Positions 8,381 to 16,727 of a stretch of 57,801 nt of DNA are shown in pieces. Position 1 is the first letter of the stretch. Every line of letters starts with the position of its first letter. The notes below the pieces were generated by a model, which worked only from the letters and a program-made list of their open reading frames with translations, ran no database searches and was not told the DNA's origin. This DNA is from JACQFZ01 sp045810625 (GTDB taxonomy: Bacteria; Pseudomonadota; Gammaproteobacteria; Acidiferrobacterales; Sulfurifustaceae), in contig JBJMVQ010000012.1 of assembly GCA_045810625.1 (NCBI GenBank), positions 1-57,801 on the forward strand, in the 5' to 3' direction. The position numbers were made by a program, and so were the translations under genes.

Positions 8381-10084
8381 TCAGGCGGGCGCCGTGTAAC
8401 GCGTTTCGATCTGGCGCCGCACGAGCGCGCGTGTTTCCTTCGGCGGGCGATCCGTCATGTGCTCGATCTTGCGCGCGGCCTCCGCCAGCTCCGGGTCCTT
8501 GATCGCTTCACGGAACCAGCGCGAATAGTCGCCGCGGCGCAAATGAAAGAGCCACGTCTCGTCGTCTACGCCGTCGGCCGATTGCATGAAGATCGAGAGG
8601 TTCTGCGCGCGCAGGTTGAGCTTTCCGTCGGGACCGCGAAAATAAAAACTATGTTCCGGCGGCAGCTCGCCCACGGCATATTTTCGAGTATGACGTCGGC
8701 GTTCGGTTTTGGGCGGAATGGTCGCGATGTGCTCGGGTGGTTGTGCGCGCCAGGTCCATGAAACCGCTTCGCCTTTGGGCAGCGACGGAATCGGGAGAGT
8801 TGGCGCCGCGGCCCCGACGGCACGGGCGAAGGCGTGCAGCGTCTCGCGCGCGGTATCGCCGACGGCGACGACGGTATCGACCAGCTCGAGCACCGCGCGG
8901 GCGACGTGATCCGGATACACCGTGATCCAGGCGATGCCGGTCAAACCGGGCGGCAGTAACGTTTCCGCGGGCTGATGCTCGGCCGGCAACAGGTGATGCG
9001 TCTCGTCGACGAAGATCCAGTGCGGCCGGCCGGTGCGCGCCCGCAATTCGAGCAGCGCCGGGAAGAGTCGCGCAAAAAAGCGCGGGCGGTCGTCGAAGGT
9101 GATGCCGAGCAGGCTGACGACGCAGCTCTCGTCCGGATCTTCGAGCAGCCGGATGATCTGCTCGACGTCGGGGACCTGATCCGCGCGCCCGAAGCGTACG
9201 CACGCCAGATCGCCAAAGTCGCCTTCCGGGTCGATGACGCAATATTGATATCCACGCTCTGCGATACGCTCGATCAATCCGGTCGCGAACGTGGACTTGC
9301 CGCCACCGGAAGCGCCGGCAAGTAGCACGTTCACCCCATACGGTTGCACGCAACGTTCCCCGTCGCCGGCGCGACCGATTGGAATCGCGTGCCGCACGAG
9401 CCGCGGCGCGAGATCGACGAGATCGGATGCGATCAGGCGCCCGATCAGCTCGGTGACGCCCGCGCCATGGTCGGCGGCCGTCACCCAGTCCGCGCGCTCT
9501 TTGAGCGCCGGCACCGCGTTGGCGACCGCGACGCCGCATTCGCAGAACTTGAGCAGATGGTGATCGTTCTCCGCGTCGCCGACAGCGACGACGTTGTGCG
9601 GCGACAGTTCCAGCTCGCGCAGGGCGGCAGCGAGGCCGGTTGCCTTGGTGACCCCCGCGGGCAGGACCATCACCGCACCTTTGTTGAAGATGACTTCGCT
9701 TTCGAGGCCCAGGTCGCGGATCGCGGCGAGCACTTCGGTTTCGTGCGGCTCCCACGTTGCGACGATGACGCGCCCGACCGAGATCGGCGCGACGCCCGCG
9801 GCCTTGAGTCGCTGCACGAAGGCGTCGGGCGGGCGATCGGCGAGGACGCGTTCCTCTTTTGATTCGGGGCAATAAAGGAGTGCGCCGTTCTCGGCGACGA
9901 CACGCTCGAACAGCTCGATCTCGGGAAAGACTCGTTGCAAGTCGTCGAGCTGGCGCCCGGTTACGAGAATGAGCCGGCGGCCGGACTCGCGCAGGCGCCG
10001 CAGCGCGGCGACTGTCGGTTCGTCTACGCGCCCGTCGTGGGCGAGCGTGCCGTCGTAATCGGTGGCAAGAGCGTGATAGCGCAT
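8381..10084 (-). CDS. HAD-IIB phosphatase fused to a P-loop ATPase
   Basis: A 567-residue two-part protein. Residues 1-215 are a HAD-superfamily IIB phosphatase: DYDGT at 9-13 with the nucleophile Asp9, a threonine motif VTG at 41-43, and GDAEND at 169-174 for Mg2+. Residues ~230-460 hold an ATPase core with Walker A GASGGGKST (257-265), a DPEGDFGD segment and a Walker B-like WIFVDETHHLLP, reminiscent of HerA/VirB4-type ATPases. The C-terminal ~100 residues (FYFRGPDGKLNLRAQNLSIF) have the look of a small-molecule phosphatase-associated domain. Cof-type HADs dephosphorylate sugar phosphates or cofactors; the job of the ATPase is unclear. It lies upstream of, and in the same direction as, no obvious partner except LigD, 64 nt away. 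Confidence 0.8.
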   Translation of the reverse strand: MRYHALATDYDGTLAHDGRVDEPTVAALRRLRESGRRLILVTGRQLDDLQRVFPEIELFERVVAENGALLYCPESKEERVLADRPPDAFVQRLKAAGVAPISVGRVIVATWEPHETEVLAAIRDLGLESEVIFNKGAVMVLPAGVTKATGLAAALRELELSPHNVVAVGDAENDHHLLKFCECGVAVANAVPALKERADWVTAADHGAGVTELIGRLIASDLVDLAPRLVRHAIPIGRAGDGERCVQPYGVNVLLAGASGGGKSTFATGLIERIAERGYQYCVIDPEGDFGDLACVRFGRADQVPDVEQIIRLLEDPDESCVVSLLGITFDDRPRFFARLFPALLELRARTGRPHWIFVDETHHLLPAEHQPAETLLPPGLTGIAWITVYPDHVARAVLELVDTVVAVGDTARETLHAFARAVGAAAPTLPIPSLPKGEAVSWTWRAQPPEHIATIPPKTERRRHTRKYAVGELPPEHSFYFRGPDGKLNLRAQNLSIFMQSADGVDDETWLFHLRRGDYSRWFREAIKDPELAEAARKIEHMTDRPPKETRALVRRQIETRYTAPA

Positions 10085-10148
10085 GGGGTTCCTTCCTGTC
10101 GTCGTACGGCACCCGCGCGCGATCGCGTGCGGCCGCGAGCATCGCGTG

Positions 10149-12101
10149 TTACCTGGTGATCCCCAGTTCTCGTTGCATCGTTACGGTGATGGCGGACCGC
10201 GCGTCGTTGTAGTCCGCCCACGGATCGCGCTCGAGCGACTGCAGGCGTGTCGGGACCGTCAGCGCGGTGTAGCGGTCCGGCCGGAGGTCGGGCGTCAGTT
10301 CCTCCCACGAGAGCGGTACCGAAACGGTTGCGCCGGGCCGAGCGCGCGTCGAATAGCTCGCGATGGCGGTGGCGCCGCGCGCGTTACGCAGGTAGTCGAT
10401 CAGAATTTTTTCGCGCCGCGCTGCGATCGCGAGCCGCGTCGTGTAGCGCGCCGCGTCTTGCCGCACGAGATCGTCTGCGATCGCTTTCGCGAACACTTTC
10501 ACTTCGTCCCAGCCGCTCCGTCGTACCAGCGGGACGACGACGTGAACGCCTTTGCCCCCGGTCGTGCGGACGAAAGCGCTCAACCCAAGGCTTTCGAGGC
10601 GCGCGCGTGTAAGCGTCGCCGCTTCGATGACCGTGGTCCATGGCAGCGTCGTATCCGGATCGAGATCGAGCACCAGTTGGTCGGGAAACTCGAGCTTATC
10701 GATGCGCGCGTTCCACACGTGAATTTCGAGGACACCCATCTGAACGAGCGCGAACAGGCCTTCGACGGTGTCGATCGCGAGATACGTTTTGGTCGAGCGG
10801 CTGTTGTGCTCGCGGATCGGTACGCGCAGCAATTCCGCCATGCTTTCGTCGGCGGCGTGCTTCTGAAAGAAGCAGTGCTTGTGCCGGCCTTGCGGGCAGC
10901 GCACGAGCGTGAGCGGCCGGTCTCGAACCCGTGGAAGCATCCGGTCGGCGACCGCGGCGTAATACGACGCGAGATCGGCCTTGGTCAATCCTTGCTCTTC
11001 GTAGAGGACGCGGTCGGGATGCGTCAGCCGCTTCGCGGCGGCGCGTTCCATCCGCACATCGCGCGCGCTCGCCGAATCCGACGGCGGCAGCGATTCCGCC
11101 ACCTCGCGCACGACCTCGCGCGGATTCTTGTCCTCGCGCACGCCTTGATACGAGCCCTGCCGCACGAAACCGTCGCGCGTCCAGCCCGCGAACTCGATCT
11201 CGACGACGGTTTGCGGTTGCACCCAGGTAACGCCGTTGCGGGCGTCGCGGGGAATCGGCTCGGCGAAGGGCGGGGCGGAAATTTCGAGCGGCGCGAGACG
11301 CCGGCGCATGTCGGCCAGCGCATCGGCATCGAATCCGGTACCGACGCGACCGCAATAGTGAAGCTGACCGCCGGCGTCGTACAGACCGAGGGCGATCGCA
11401 CCGAGCGCCGCGCGCGCGCCGCGCGGGGCCGTGTAGCCGCACACCAGAAATTCCTGCCGCAGCCGGCATTTCGTCTTGACCCAGTCGTAGCCGCGCCCGC
11501 TCCGATATGGCCCTTCGGCGCGCTTCGACACGACGCCCTCGAGCTGGAACCGGCAGGCTTCGGCATAAAAAATGCCGCCGTTGCCGAGGACATGATCGCT
11601 GTATCGCAGCCGCACGTTCGGATCTTTAACGTCTTTGAGCAATGTCGCGAGCCGTTGCTTGCGCGCGGTCAGCGGTTCGTGTGTGTAATCGAGACCGTTT
11701 GCATATGGCATATCGAAGACGTAGTAGAGCAGGTCGCGATCGCGCCGTTCGCTCAAGGCAGTCTGTAGCGCAGAGAAGCTGGTGCGCCCGTCGGCGCTCA
11801 GCGCGACGACTTCACCGTCGAGCCAGGCGGATCCGAGATCGCCCAACCCCGCGACGGAATCGGCGATCGCCTGCATGCGCGCGGTCAGCTCGTTGCCGTT
11901 GCGGCTGTACAATCGTGTGTGCCCGCGCTCGACACGACAGACGACGCGGTAACCGTCGTGCTTGATCTCGTGCAGCCACTCGGCGCCGCTCGGAACAGTG
12001 TCGACGAGCGTCGCTAGTTGCGGGCGCAACATCTTCGGCAGTGCCGCGGCGCGCGACGGCCCGCGCACATCGCGCTTACGGCGATTGACGTCGAGGTCCA
12101 T
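10149..12101 (-). CDS. ligD: DNA ligase D, ligase-polymerase form without the phosphoesterase domain
   Basis: ATP-dependent end-joining ligase of 650 residues. The N-terminal half (about 20-335) is the nucleotidyltransferase plus OB fold, with motif I EIKHDGYR giving the AMP-accepting Lys47, DGEVVA, and a motif V-like segment GYDWVKTKCRL. The C-terminal half (about 350-640) is the archaeo-eukaryotic primase-type polymerase, with the metal pair in DLDPD (Asp479, Asp481) and GGKGVHVVVPL. In LigD it extends, gap-fills and seals double-strand breaks delivered by Ku. No phosphoesterase domain is present and no Ku gene is visible in this window. A second, unlinked Prim-Pol plus ligase pair at 32081-34466 gives the cell parallel machinery. 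The 280 bases before it (12102-12381) hold no recognised gene. Confidence 0.93.
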   Translation of the reverse strand: MDLDVNRRKRDVRGPSRAAALPKMLRPQLATLVDTVPSGAEWLHEIKHDGYRVVCRVERGHTRLYSRNGNELTARMQAIADSVAGLGDLGSAWLDGEVVALSADGRTSFSALQTALSERRDRDLLYYVFDMPYANGLDYTHEPLTARKQRLATLLKDVKDPNVRLRYSDHVLGNGGIFYAEACRFQLEGVVSKRAEGPYRSGRGYDWVKTKCRLRQEFLVCGYTAPRGARAALGAIALGLYDAGGQLHYCGRVGTGFDADALADMRRRLAPLEISAPPFAEPIPRDARNGVTWVQPQTVVEIEFAGWTRDGFVRQGSYQGVREDKNPREVVREVAESLPPSDSASARDVRMERAAAKRLTHPDRVLYEEQGLTKADLASYYAAVADRMLPRVRDRPLTLVRCPQGRHKHCFFQKHAADESMAELLRVPIREHNSRSTKTYLAIDTVEGLFALVQMGVLEIHVWNARIDKLEFPDQLVLDLDPDTTLPWTTVIEAATLTRARLESLGLSAFVRTTGGKGVHVVVPLVRRSGWDEVKVFAKAIADDLVRQDAARYTTRLAIAARREKILIDYLRNARGATAIASYSTRARPGATVSVPLSWEELTPDLRPDRYTALTVPTRLQSLERDPWADYNDARSAITVTMQRELGITR

Positions 12102-12381
12102 GCGTGCCGTTCACCGAAGCAAACCAAAACACCGGGCGCGCGAGAGCGATGTATGACGGGTGTGCATGCGTGACGTTCGGGCGCGGGTTGATCAACCGCA
12201 TCGTAACTGCATCAGAGTTTGGCGACTCTCCGAAGTTCTCCTCAGCCGATGCCTGGATGTGGAGAACAAGAGGCCACGTTCGGATCGCAGGCAAATTCAG
12301 CGCACGCACGTCGGCCGGCGTTGGCGTCTACCGGAGTCTGCTCTCGGAACGGCGAGTCGTTCTCGTGCGCAGTCGATCGGG

Positions 12382-13479
12382 TCACCGCGAGGCGGGCGGC
12401 AGCAGACGACGCGCCCGCTTGGTTGCGACGCCGAGACGATCGAGCGCGCGCTTTCGCGCCGGAAGCACGGACGCGCTGCTTTTTCCGCGCACACGCCACT
12501 GCGCGAGCGCGACGGCGCCGAGCCCGAGGGCGACGAGAGCGGACAGGACGAGCGAGCGATGGCGGCTGAGCGTAAGCTGCGAGTTCCAGCAGTGCGAGCG
12601 CGCATCGAATCTTCCGTGCGCGCCGTGATCGCCGGGCACCGGTTCGAACAAGTTGTCACGATGATCAGGCGGGACGGGATCGTCGGTCATTTGGCCGGAA
12701 TATCCGGCCCAGGCCGCGAGGCGATCGAGGATTCCCGGCGCCATATGTTGCGCGAGAATCGCGCGCACGGTGGTCCAGCCGACCCAGACTTCACGACGCC
12801 GATGCCGCGCCGCCCATACGATCGCGTCGGCGGCCATTTCCGGTTGATAGATGGGCGGCACGGGCTGCGCCTTCCGCGGCAGGTGCGTGCGTCCCCAGTC
12901 GAACTGGGGCGTGTTGAACGCGCAGAGCTGCACCATGGTGAGATGCACGCGGCTGCGCTCATGCAGCAGCTCACAGCGCAGCGCGTCGGTGAAACCGCGG
13001 ATCGCAAACTTGGCGCCACAATAGGCCGATTGAAGCGGAATGGATCGATAGGCGAGTGCCGATCCCACTTGGACGATCACGCCCCGGTTGCGGGGCTGCA
13101 TTCGGCCGAGCGCCGCGCGTGTGCCGTGGACGGCGCCAAGGTACGTGACCTCGGTCGCGCGACGATATTCCGCGGGCGTCATGTCCAGGAAGCGCGAATA
13201 CACTGTCGCCATTGCATCGTTGACCCATACGTCGATCGGTCCGAGCTCGCGCTCGACGCGCTCGGCGGCGCGTTCGACCTGTTCGGCGTCCGCGACATCG
13301 GTAACGATGGCGAGCGCGCGCCGGCCGATCGCTTCGACTTCGGCGCGCGCCGCTTCGAGCCCGTCCGCTCCGCGCGCGAGAAGCGCGACATCGGCGCCGG
13401 CGCGCGCGAAGGCCCGGGCGGTGGCGCGGCCGATTCCGGCGGAAGCGCCCGTGACGACGACGACGTTGGGTGTTTGCAT
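12382..13479 (-). CDS. Short-chain dehydrogenase with C-terminal membrane anchor
   Basis: A 365-residue classical SDR. The NAD(P)-binding glycine motif TGASAGIG is at 10-17, and the catalytic residues are Ser140, Tyr153 and Lys157 in the YCGAK context. The usual NNAG reads NDAM here (88-90), an unusual replacement. After the ~250-residue SDR body a linker leads to one hydrophobic segment at about 309-328 (LVLSALVALGLGAVALAQW) and a basic tail, so the enzyme should be tail-anchored in the inner membrane facing the cytoplasm. I chose ATG at 13479 because the fold starts there; a longer open frame upstream lies inside the next gene. It is the last gene of a minus-strand group with the membrane protein and the GH15 enzyme, 5 nt away. 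Confidence 0.88.
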   Translation of the reverse strand: MQTPNVVVVTGASAGIGRATARAFARAGADVALLARGADGLEAARAEVEAIGRRALAIVTDVADAEQVERAAERVERELGPIDVWVNDAMATVYSRFLDMTPAEYRRATEVTYLGAVHGTRAALGRMQPRNRGVIVQVGSALAYRSIPLQSAYCGAKFAIRGFTDALRCELLHERSRVHLTMVQLCAFNTPQFDWGRTHLPRKAQPVPPIYQPEMAADAIVWAARHRRREVWVGWTTVRAILAQHMAPGILDRLAAWAGYSGQMTDDPVPPDHRDNLFEPVPGDHGAHGRFDARSHCWNSQLTLSRHRSLVLSALVALGLGAVALAQWRVRGKSSASVLPARKRALDRLGVATKRARRLLPPASR

Positions 13480-13484
13480 CAGTC

Positions 13485-13997
13485 TCAGCTCCCGAGTGAA
13501 GTAGCGAAGCCGGCTCCGAGGATCGCGCCGTAAACAGCGTGGCCGATGAGCGTCGAAAGCGGTGTGCGATAGCCGTAGTTCAGGCCGAGAAACCCGGGCG
13601 GTTCCAAGCGCCGCCGCCCGCTCGGTCCGTCGTATTCCGTTGCCATGCGCGGATGCACATTCGGAAGGACCGGTAGTACGACGGTGAGCAGAAACAGTCC
13701 GTGCAGCGTGCCGAGGAGCGCGCCCATCCACACGTTGATCTCCTGCAGATGAGCCATGATGAGGAAATAAAGAAAGCCGAACAGGAAGCCGCCCACTATA
13801 TATATGGTGAATCCGAGCGTCATCGCCTTGCGCCGGTTGCCGGAGAAGAGGGTGCCGACGAGGAACGGCAGGCTCAGCCGAGACAGGCCGAGGCCCTGAC
13901 TGCCATAGAGGATCGTCGTCAGCACCAGCGTGCCGACGAGGGACCACACGAGAATCGGTTCGAGCTGCGTGAACGCAAACGGAAGGTTAGTCGTCAT
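13485..13997 (-). CDS. Small polytopic membrane protein, function unknown
   Basis: A 170-residue protein with about four hydrophobic segments: ILVWSLVGTLVLTTILYG, a mid segment around FTIYIVGGFLFGFLYFLIM, ALLGTLHGLFLLTVVLPV, and a C-terminal LIGHAVYGAILGAGF. The loop between the third and fourth reads NVHPRMATEYDGPSGRR and GFLGLNYG, with conserved-looking His and Gly that could suit a binding role. It overlaps the stop of the GH15 gene by 4 nt (ATGA), so translation is coupled. I do not recognise a named family. The context suggests an accessory of the GH15 enzyme or the SDR, but the sequence does not say which. Confidence 0.75.
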   Translation of the reverse strand: MTTNLPFAFTQLEPILVWSLVGTLVLTTILYGSQGLGLSRLSLPFLVGTLFSGNRRKAMTLGFTIYIVGGFLFGFLYFLIMAHLQEINVWMGALLGTLHGLFLLTVVLPVLPNVHPRMATEYDGPSGRRRLEPPGFLGLNYGYRTPLSTLIGHAVYGAILGAGFATSLGS

Positions 13998-15865
13998 GAT
14001 GCGGCCGACTTGCCTTGTTCGGTGTCGTCGAGCGTCAGTGCCGTGACGATGAGTCCCACGTGGCTGAATGCTTGCGGGAAATTGCCGAGCGCGGCTCCCG
14101 TTTGCCCGTCGATCTCTTCGCTGTAAAGACCGACGTCGTTCGCGCGCGCGAGCAGCTGCTCGAACCGTTCGCGCGCTTGCGCCACGCGGCCGCAGCGCGC
14201 GAGGTAGTCGACGGCCCAAAAGCTGGTGATGACGAATGCGCCCTCGCGCCCCGGGAGGCCGTCACAACCGGCCGGATAACGGCGTAGCAGCTCGCCCTCG
14301 GCGAGATCGCGCTCGATACGTTCGAAGGTCGCGGCGAGCCGCGGGTCGCCCGCGGGCCGATAGTTGTAGCGCGCCATGAGCAGGAGGCTCGCATCGGGAA
14401 AGGGTGCGTCGAAGTAGGCGCTGTAGCCGCCGAGCTCGGCGTTATAGCCGTGCGTCTCGATCGCTACGGCGATCGCATCCCGCGCGGCGCCGAACCGCGC
14501 CGCCGGCACCTGTATCTTGCCCATGGCGTTCAGACGCAGCAGCCGGTCGAGCGCGACCCAGCACATGAGTTTGGAGTACGTGTGATGACGCGGCCCGCCG
14601 GGCATTTCCCAGATGCCGTGGTCCGGTAGCCGCCACGAGCGGCACACCGTGTTTCCGAGGCCGCGCAGGAAGCGCGCTTCGTAGGGGTTCAACACCCCGC
14701 CGTGGGTCGCGAAATCGTATGCGGCGAGCACGACGCTGCCGTAAGCATCGAGCTGCAGCTGCCGGTGCGCCGCGTTGCCGATGCGCACCGGGCGCGCGCC
14801 CGCGTAACCTTCGAGATGATCGAGCCGCTGTTCCGGAACGGAGGTCTCGCCGTACACGTCGTACAAGACCTGCAGCTTCGGCCAGGTCAGGCGCGTCGCG
14901 TGGAGCAGCCACCCGAGGAACGCATCGGCCTCGCCGTCATAGCCGAGATCCATCATCGTGCCGAGCGTGAGCGAGGCGTCGCGCAGCCAGCAGTAGCGAT
15001 AGTCCCAGTTGCGCACGCCGCCGGGCGCTTCGGGAAGCGAGGTCGTTGCCGCGGCGACCACCGCGCCGGAAAGCTCGTAGCACAAAAGCTTGAGCGTCAG
15101 CATGCTCCGTATCACGGGCGTGCGATACGCGCCGCAGTAGTGGCAGCGATGCGCCCACGCCTGCCACCATTGCTGCGTCGCGGCGATTCGGCCCTCGGCC
15201 TGCGCGCCGAGCGGCAGCATCACGCCGATGTCGGCTTTCACGTATGTGAGAGAGAGAAACCGCTTCTCGCCGGCGCGCAGCCGCGCGCGGCCGCGCAGCT
15301 CGGTCCCGTCGGGAAGCGGCTGCAGATCGATATCGGTATGCAGCAGATAGAGCGAGTCGCGGTCCGCGCATGCCCAGCCGCAGGCGCCGCGCCGCTGAAG
15401 ACGCGGAGCGCGGCGCGCGTAGTCCGGGCGCGGCGCGTAACGTACGTCGATCTCGACTTCGCCGCTGGAAACCGTCAGGCAGCGCAGTAGTTCGCGCTGG
15501 GGCCGCAACGACTCGTCGTAACGCTTCTCGGGAAGCACGGGCATGAGGTCGGTGACGACGAGTACGCCCGTCGGGCTCCGGAATGTCGTCTGCAACACCG
15601 GCGTGTCGCCGATGTAACGCCGTTCACTCGTGTACCTTCCCGATGGATGCACCGCAAAGCAGCCGCCGTTGGCGCGGTCGAGCAGCGCCGAGAAGACCGA
15701 CGGCCCCGAGAAATGCGGCAGGCAGAGCCAGTCGATGGAGCCCTGCGACGACACGAGCGCCATCGTGCGGCAGTCGCCGATCACGGCATAGTCGCTGATC
15801 GGAGGATAAGCGCGGCGCTCGGCGTCGGCGGCGGCTTGCGGTCGTGTCCGAACCTCCGCCTCCAT
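13994..15865 (-). CDS. Glycoside hydrolase family 15 (glucoamylase/trehalase-like)
   Basis: Inverting alpha-glucosidase of about 623 residues with the two-part GH15 layout: an N-terminal beta-sandwich (to ~230) and an (alpha/alpha)6 barrel. The core signature GGVRNWDYRYCWLRDAS is at 282-298, the general acid is expected in RLPDHGIWE (Glu420) and the general base in GLYSEEID (Glu583/584). Substrates of this bacterial branch include maltooligosaccharides, glucoamylose and trehalose; the sequence alone does not decide. No signal peptide is visible, so it should act in the cytoplasm on internal glucan or trehalose. It heads a coupled minus-strand operon with a small membrane protein and a membrane-anchored SDR. 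Confidence 0.92.
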   Translation of the reverse strand: MEAEVRTRPQAAADAERRAYPPISDYAVIGDCRTMALVSSQGSIDWLCLPHFSGPSVFSALLDRANGGCFAVHPSGRYTSERRYIGDTPVLQTTFRSPTGVLVVTDLMPVLPEKRYDESLRPQRELLRCLTVSSGEVEIDVRYAPRPDYARRAPRLQRRGACGWACADRDSLYLLHTDIDLQPLPDGTELRGRARLRAGEKRFLSLTYVKADIGVMLPLGAQAEGRIAATQQWWQAWAHRCHYCGAYRTPVIRSMLTLKLLCYELSGAVVAAATTSLPEAPGGVRNWDYRYCWLRDASLTLGTMMDLGYDGEADAFLGWLLHATRLTWPKLQVLYDVYGETSVPEQRLDHLEGYAGARPVRIGNAAHRQLQLDAYGSVVLAAYDFATHGGVLNPYEARFLRGLGNTVCRSWRLPDHGIWEMPGGPRHHTYSKLMCWVALDRLLRLNAMGKIQVPAARFGAARDAIAVAIETHGYNAELGGYSAYFDAPFPDASLLLMARYNYRPAGDPRLAATFERIERDLAEGELLRRYPAGCDGLPGREGAFVITSFWAVDYLARCGRVAQARERFEQLLARANDVGLYSEEIDGQTGAALGNFPQAFSHVGLIVTALTLDDTEQGKSAAS

Positions 15866-16103
15866 GCGGGTCCATCCTCGATGACGGTGGGGTTAAGTGG
15901 AACGAAGCCTGATTCTGGCACATCGGTTCCGCGGGGCGCATCGGAGAACTTACGGTAAGCGCGGCGGTGGTGATGCGAGAAACCGTGGAGGTCTGAGCCC
16001 GTGATTTCGTGCAGAGCGGCGTCACGACGCCGAGCGGCTGCAGCGGGCAGGAAAAGGCACGCGCGTGCCGCCGCTTCGCGGCAGCCGTGCCGTCCAAGCC
16101 CGG

Positions 16104-16586
16104 TTATCGGTATTCCGGGAAGATCTTTTGGAGCAGATTAACCAGTGCTTTTTGGTCTGCCGCGCTCAGATGGCGCTTGAGGCGCCGTTCGTGTGCGATC
16201 ACCAGCGGCTTCAGGCGATGCAACGTGCGTTTGCCTTCGCTCGTGAGGTAGAGCGCTTTGGAGCGCCGATCGCCGCTGCTCGCACGGCGCTCGACGAGCT
16301 TCATGGCTTCGAGGTTGTCGATGACGTTCACCACGGTGGAGCGATCGAGGTGAATGGCTTTCGCGAGATCGGTTTGTTTCATACCGGCGTTCGCGTCGAT
16401 CAGCACGAGCACACCGAACAGGCCGGGGGTGATGTCGTGCTTGCCGAGCGCTTGTTTGAAATCGCGGAAAATCGCGATCTGCGCGAGCCGCAGCTGATAG
16501 CCGATGAGCGACGGCAGCAGGCCGCGGTCGAGCGCGTCGGCGTCGCCGTTTCTCGGAACTTGATTGCGCAATGCGGTTATCGCCAT
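16104..16586 (-). CDS. MarR-family transcriptional regulator
   Basis: A 160-residue winged-helix repressor of the MarR family. The helix-turn-helix lies at about 70-96 (QTDLAKAIHLDRSTVVNVID), followed by the DNA-contacting wing RRASSGDRRSKALYLT, with the family's conserved D-R pair at 106-107. Flanking helices make the dimer interface. MarR proteins divergent from aromatic catabolism genes usually bind a palindrome between the two promoters and let go when a pathway intermediate, often an aryl-CoA, binds. Here a near-palindrome overlaps this gene's own -35 box, so autorepression as well as control of the 16728-24870 cluster is likely. Inducer unknown. Confidence 0.92.
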   Translation of the reverse strand: MAITALRNQVPRNGDADALDRGLLPSLIGYQLRLAQIAIFRDFKQALGKHDITPGLFGVLVLIDANAGMKQTDLAKAIHLDRSTVVNVIDNLEAMKLVERRASSGDRRSKALYLTSEGKRTLHRLKPLVIAHERRLKRHLSAADQKALVNLLQKIFPEYR

Positions 16587-16617
16587 GCCCGATTAACCCT
16601 CGGAAAAACAACGAGAC

Positions 16618-16645
16618 ATTATACGGACTCTCGCGGGGACCACAA
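16618..16645 (-). promoter_or_regulatory. Sigma-70 promoter of the MarR gene
   Basis: On the minus strand, a -10 box TATAAT (complement of 16618-16623) follows a -35 box TTGTGG (complement of 16640-16645) with a 16-nt spacer. Transcription would begin near 16611, leaving a leader of about 25 nt before the MarR start at 16586. The -35 box overlaps the palindrome at 16641-16669. Confidence 0.6.
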
Positions 16646-16669
16646 TTGTTTGATATCCATCAAATTGTG
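16641..16669. promoter_or_regulatory. Operator-like palindrome between MarR and the catabolic cluster
   Basis: The outer arms are CACAATT (16641-16647) and AATTGTG (16663-16669). The inner arms are TTTGAT (16649-16654) and ATCAAA (16659-16664), separated by ATCC. The most likely ligand is the divergent MarR protein. The inner part also equals the FNR/Anr consensus TTGAT-N4-ATCAA with no mismatch, so an oxygen-sensing regulator is a second candidate. Confidence 0.65.
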
Positions 16670-16727
16670 CATTAGGCTGGGGGTCAATGGCGGCGCCCAG
16701 CGACGCCGCGATCCCGGTTATCGAATA

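Noticed and set aside
12102..12381. Frames between the SDR and LigD genes
   Set aside because: Only extensions of shadow frames; no start with ribosome site and no recognisable domain.
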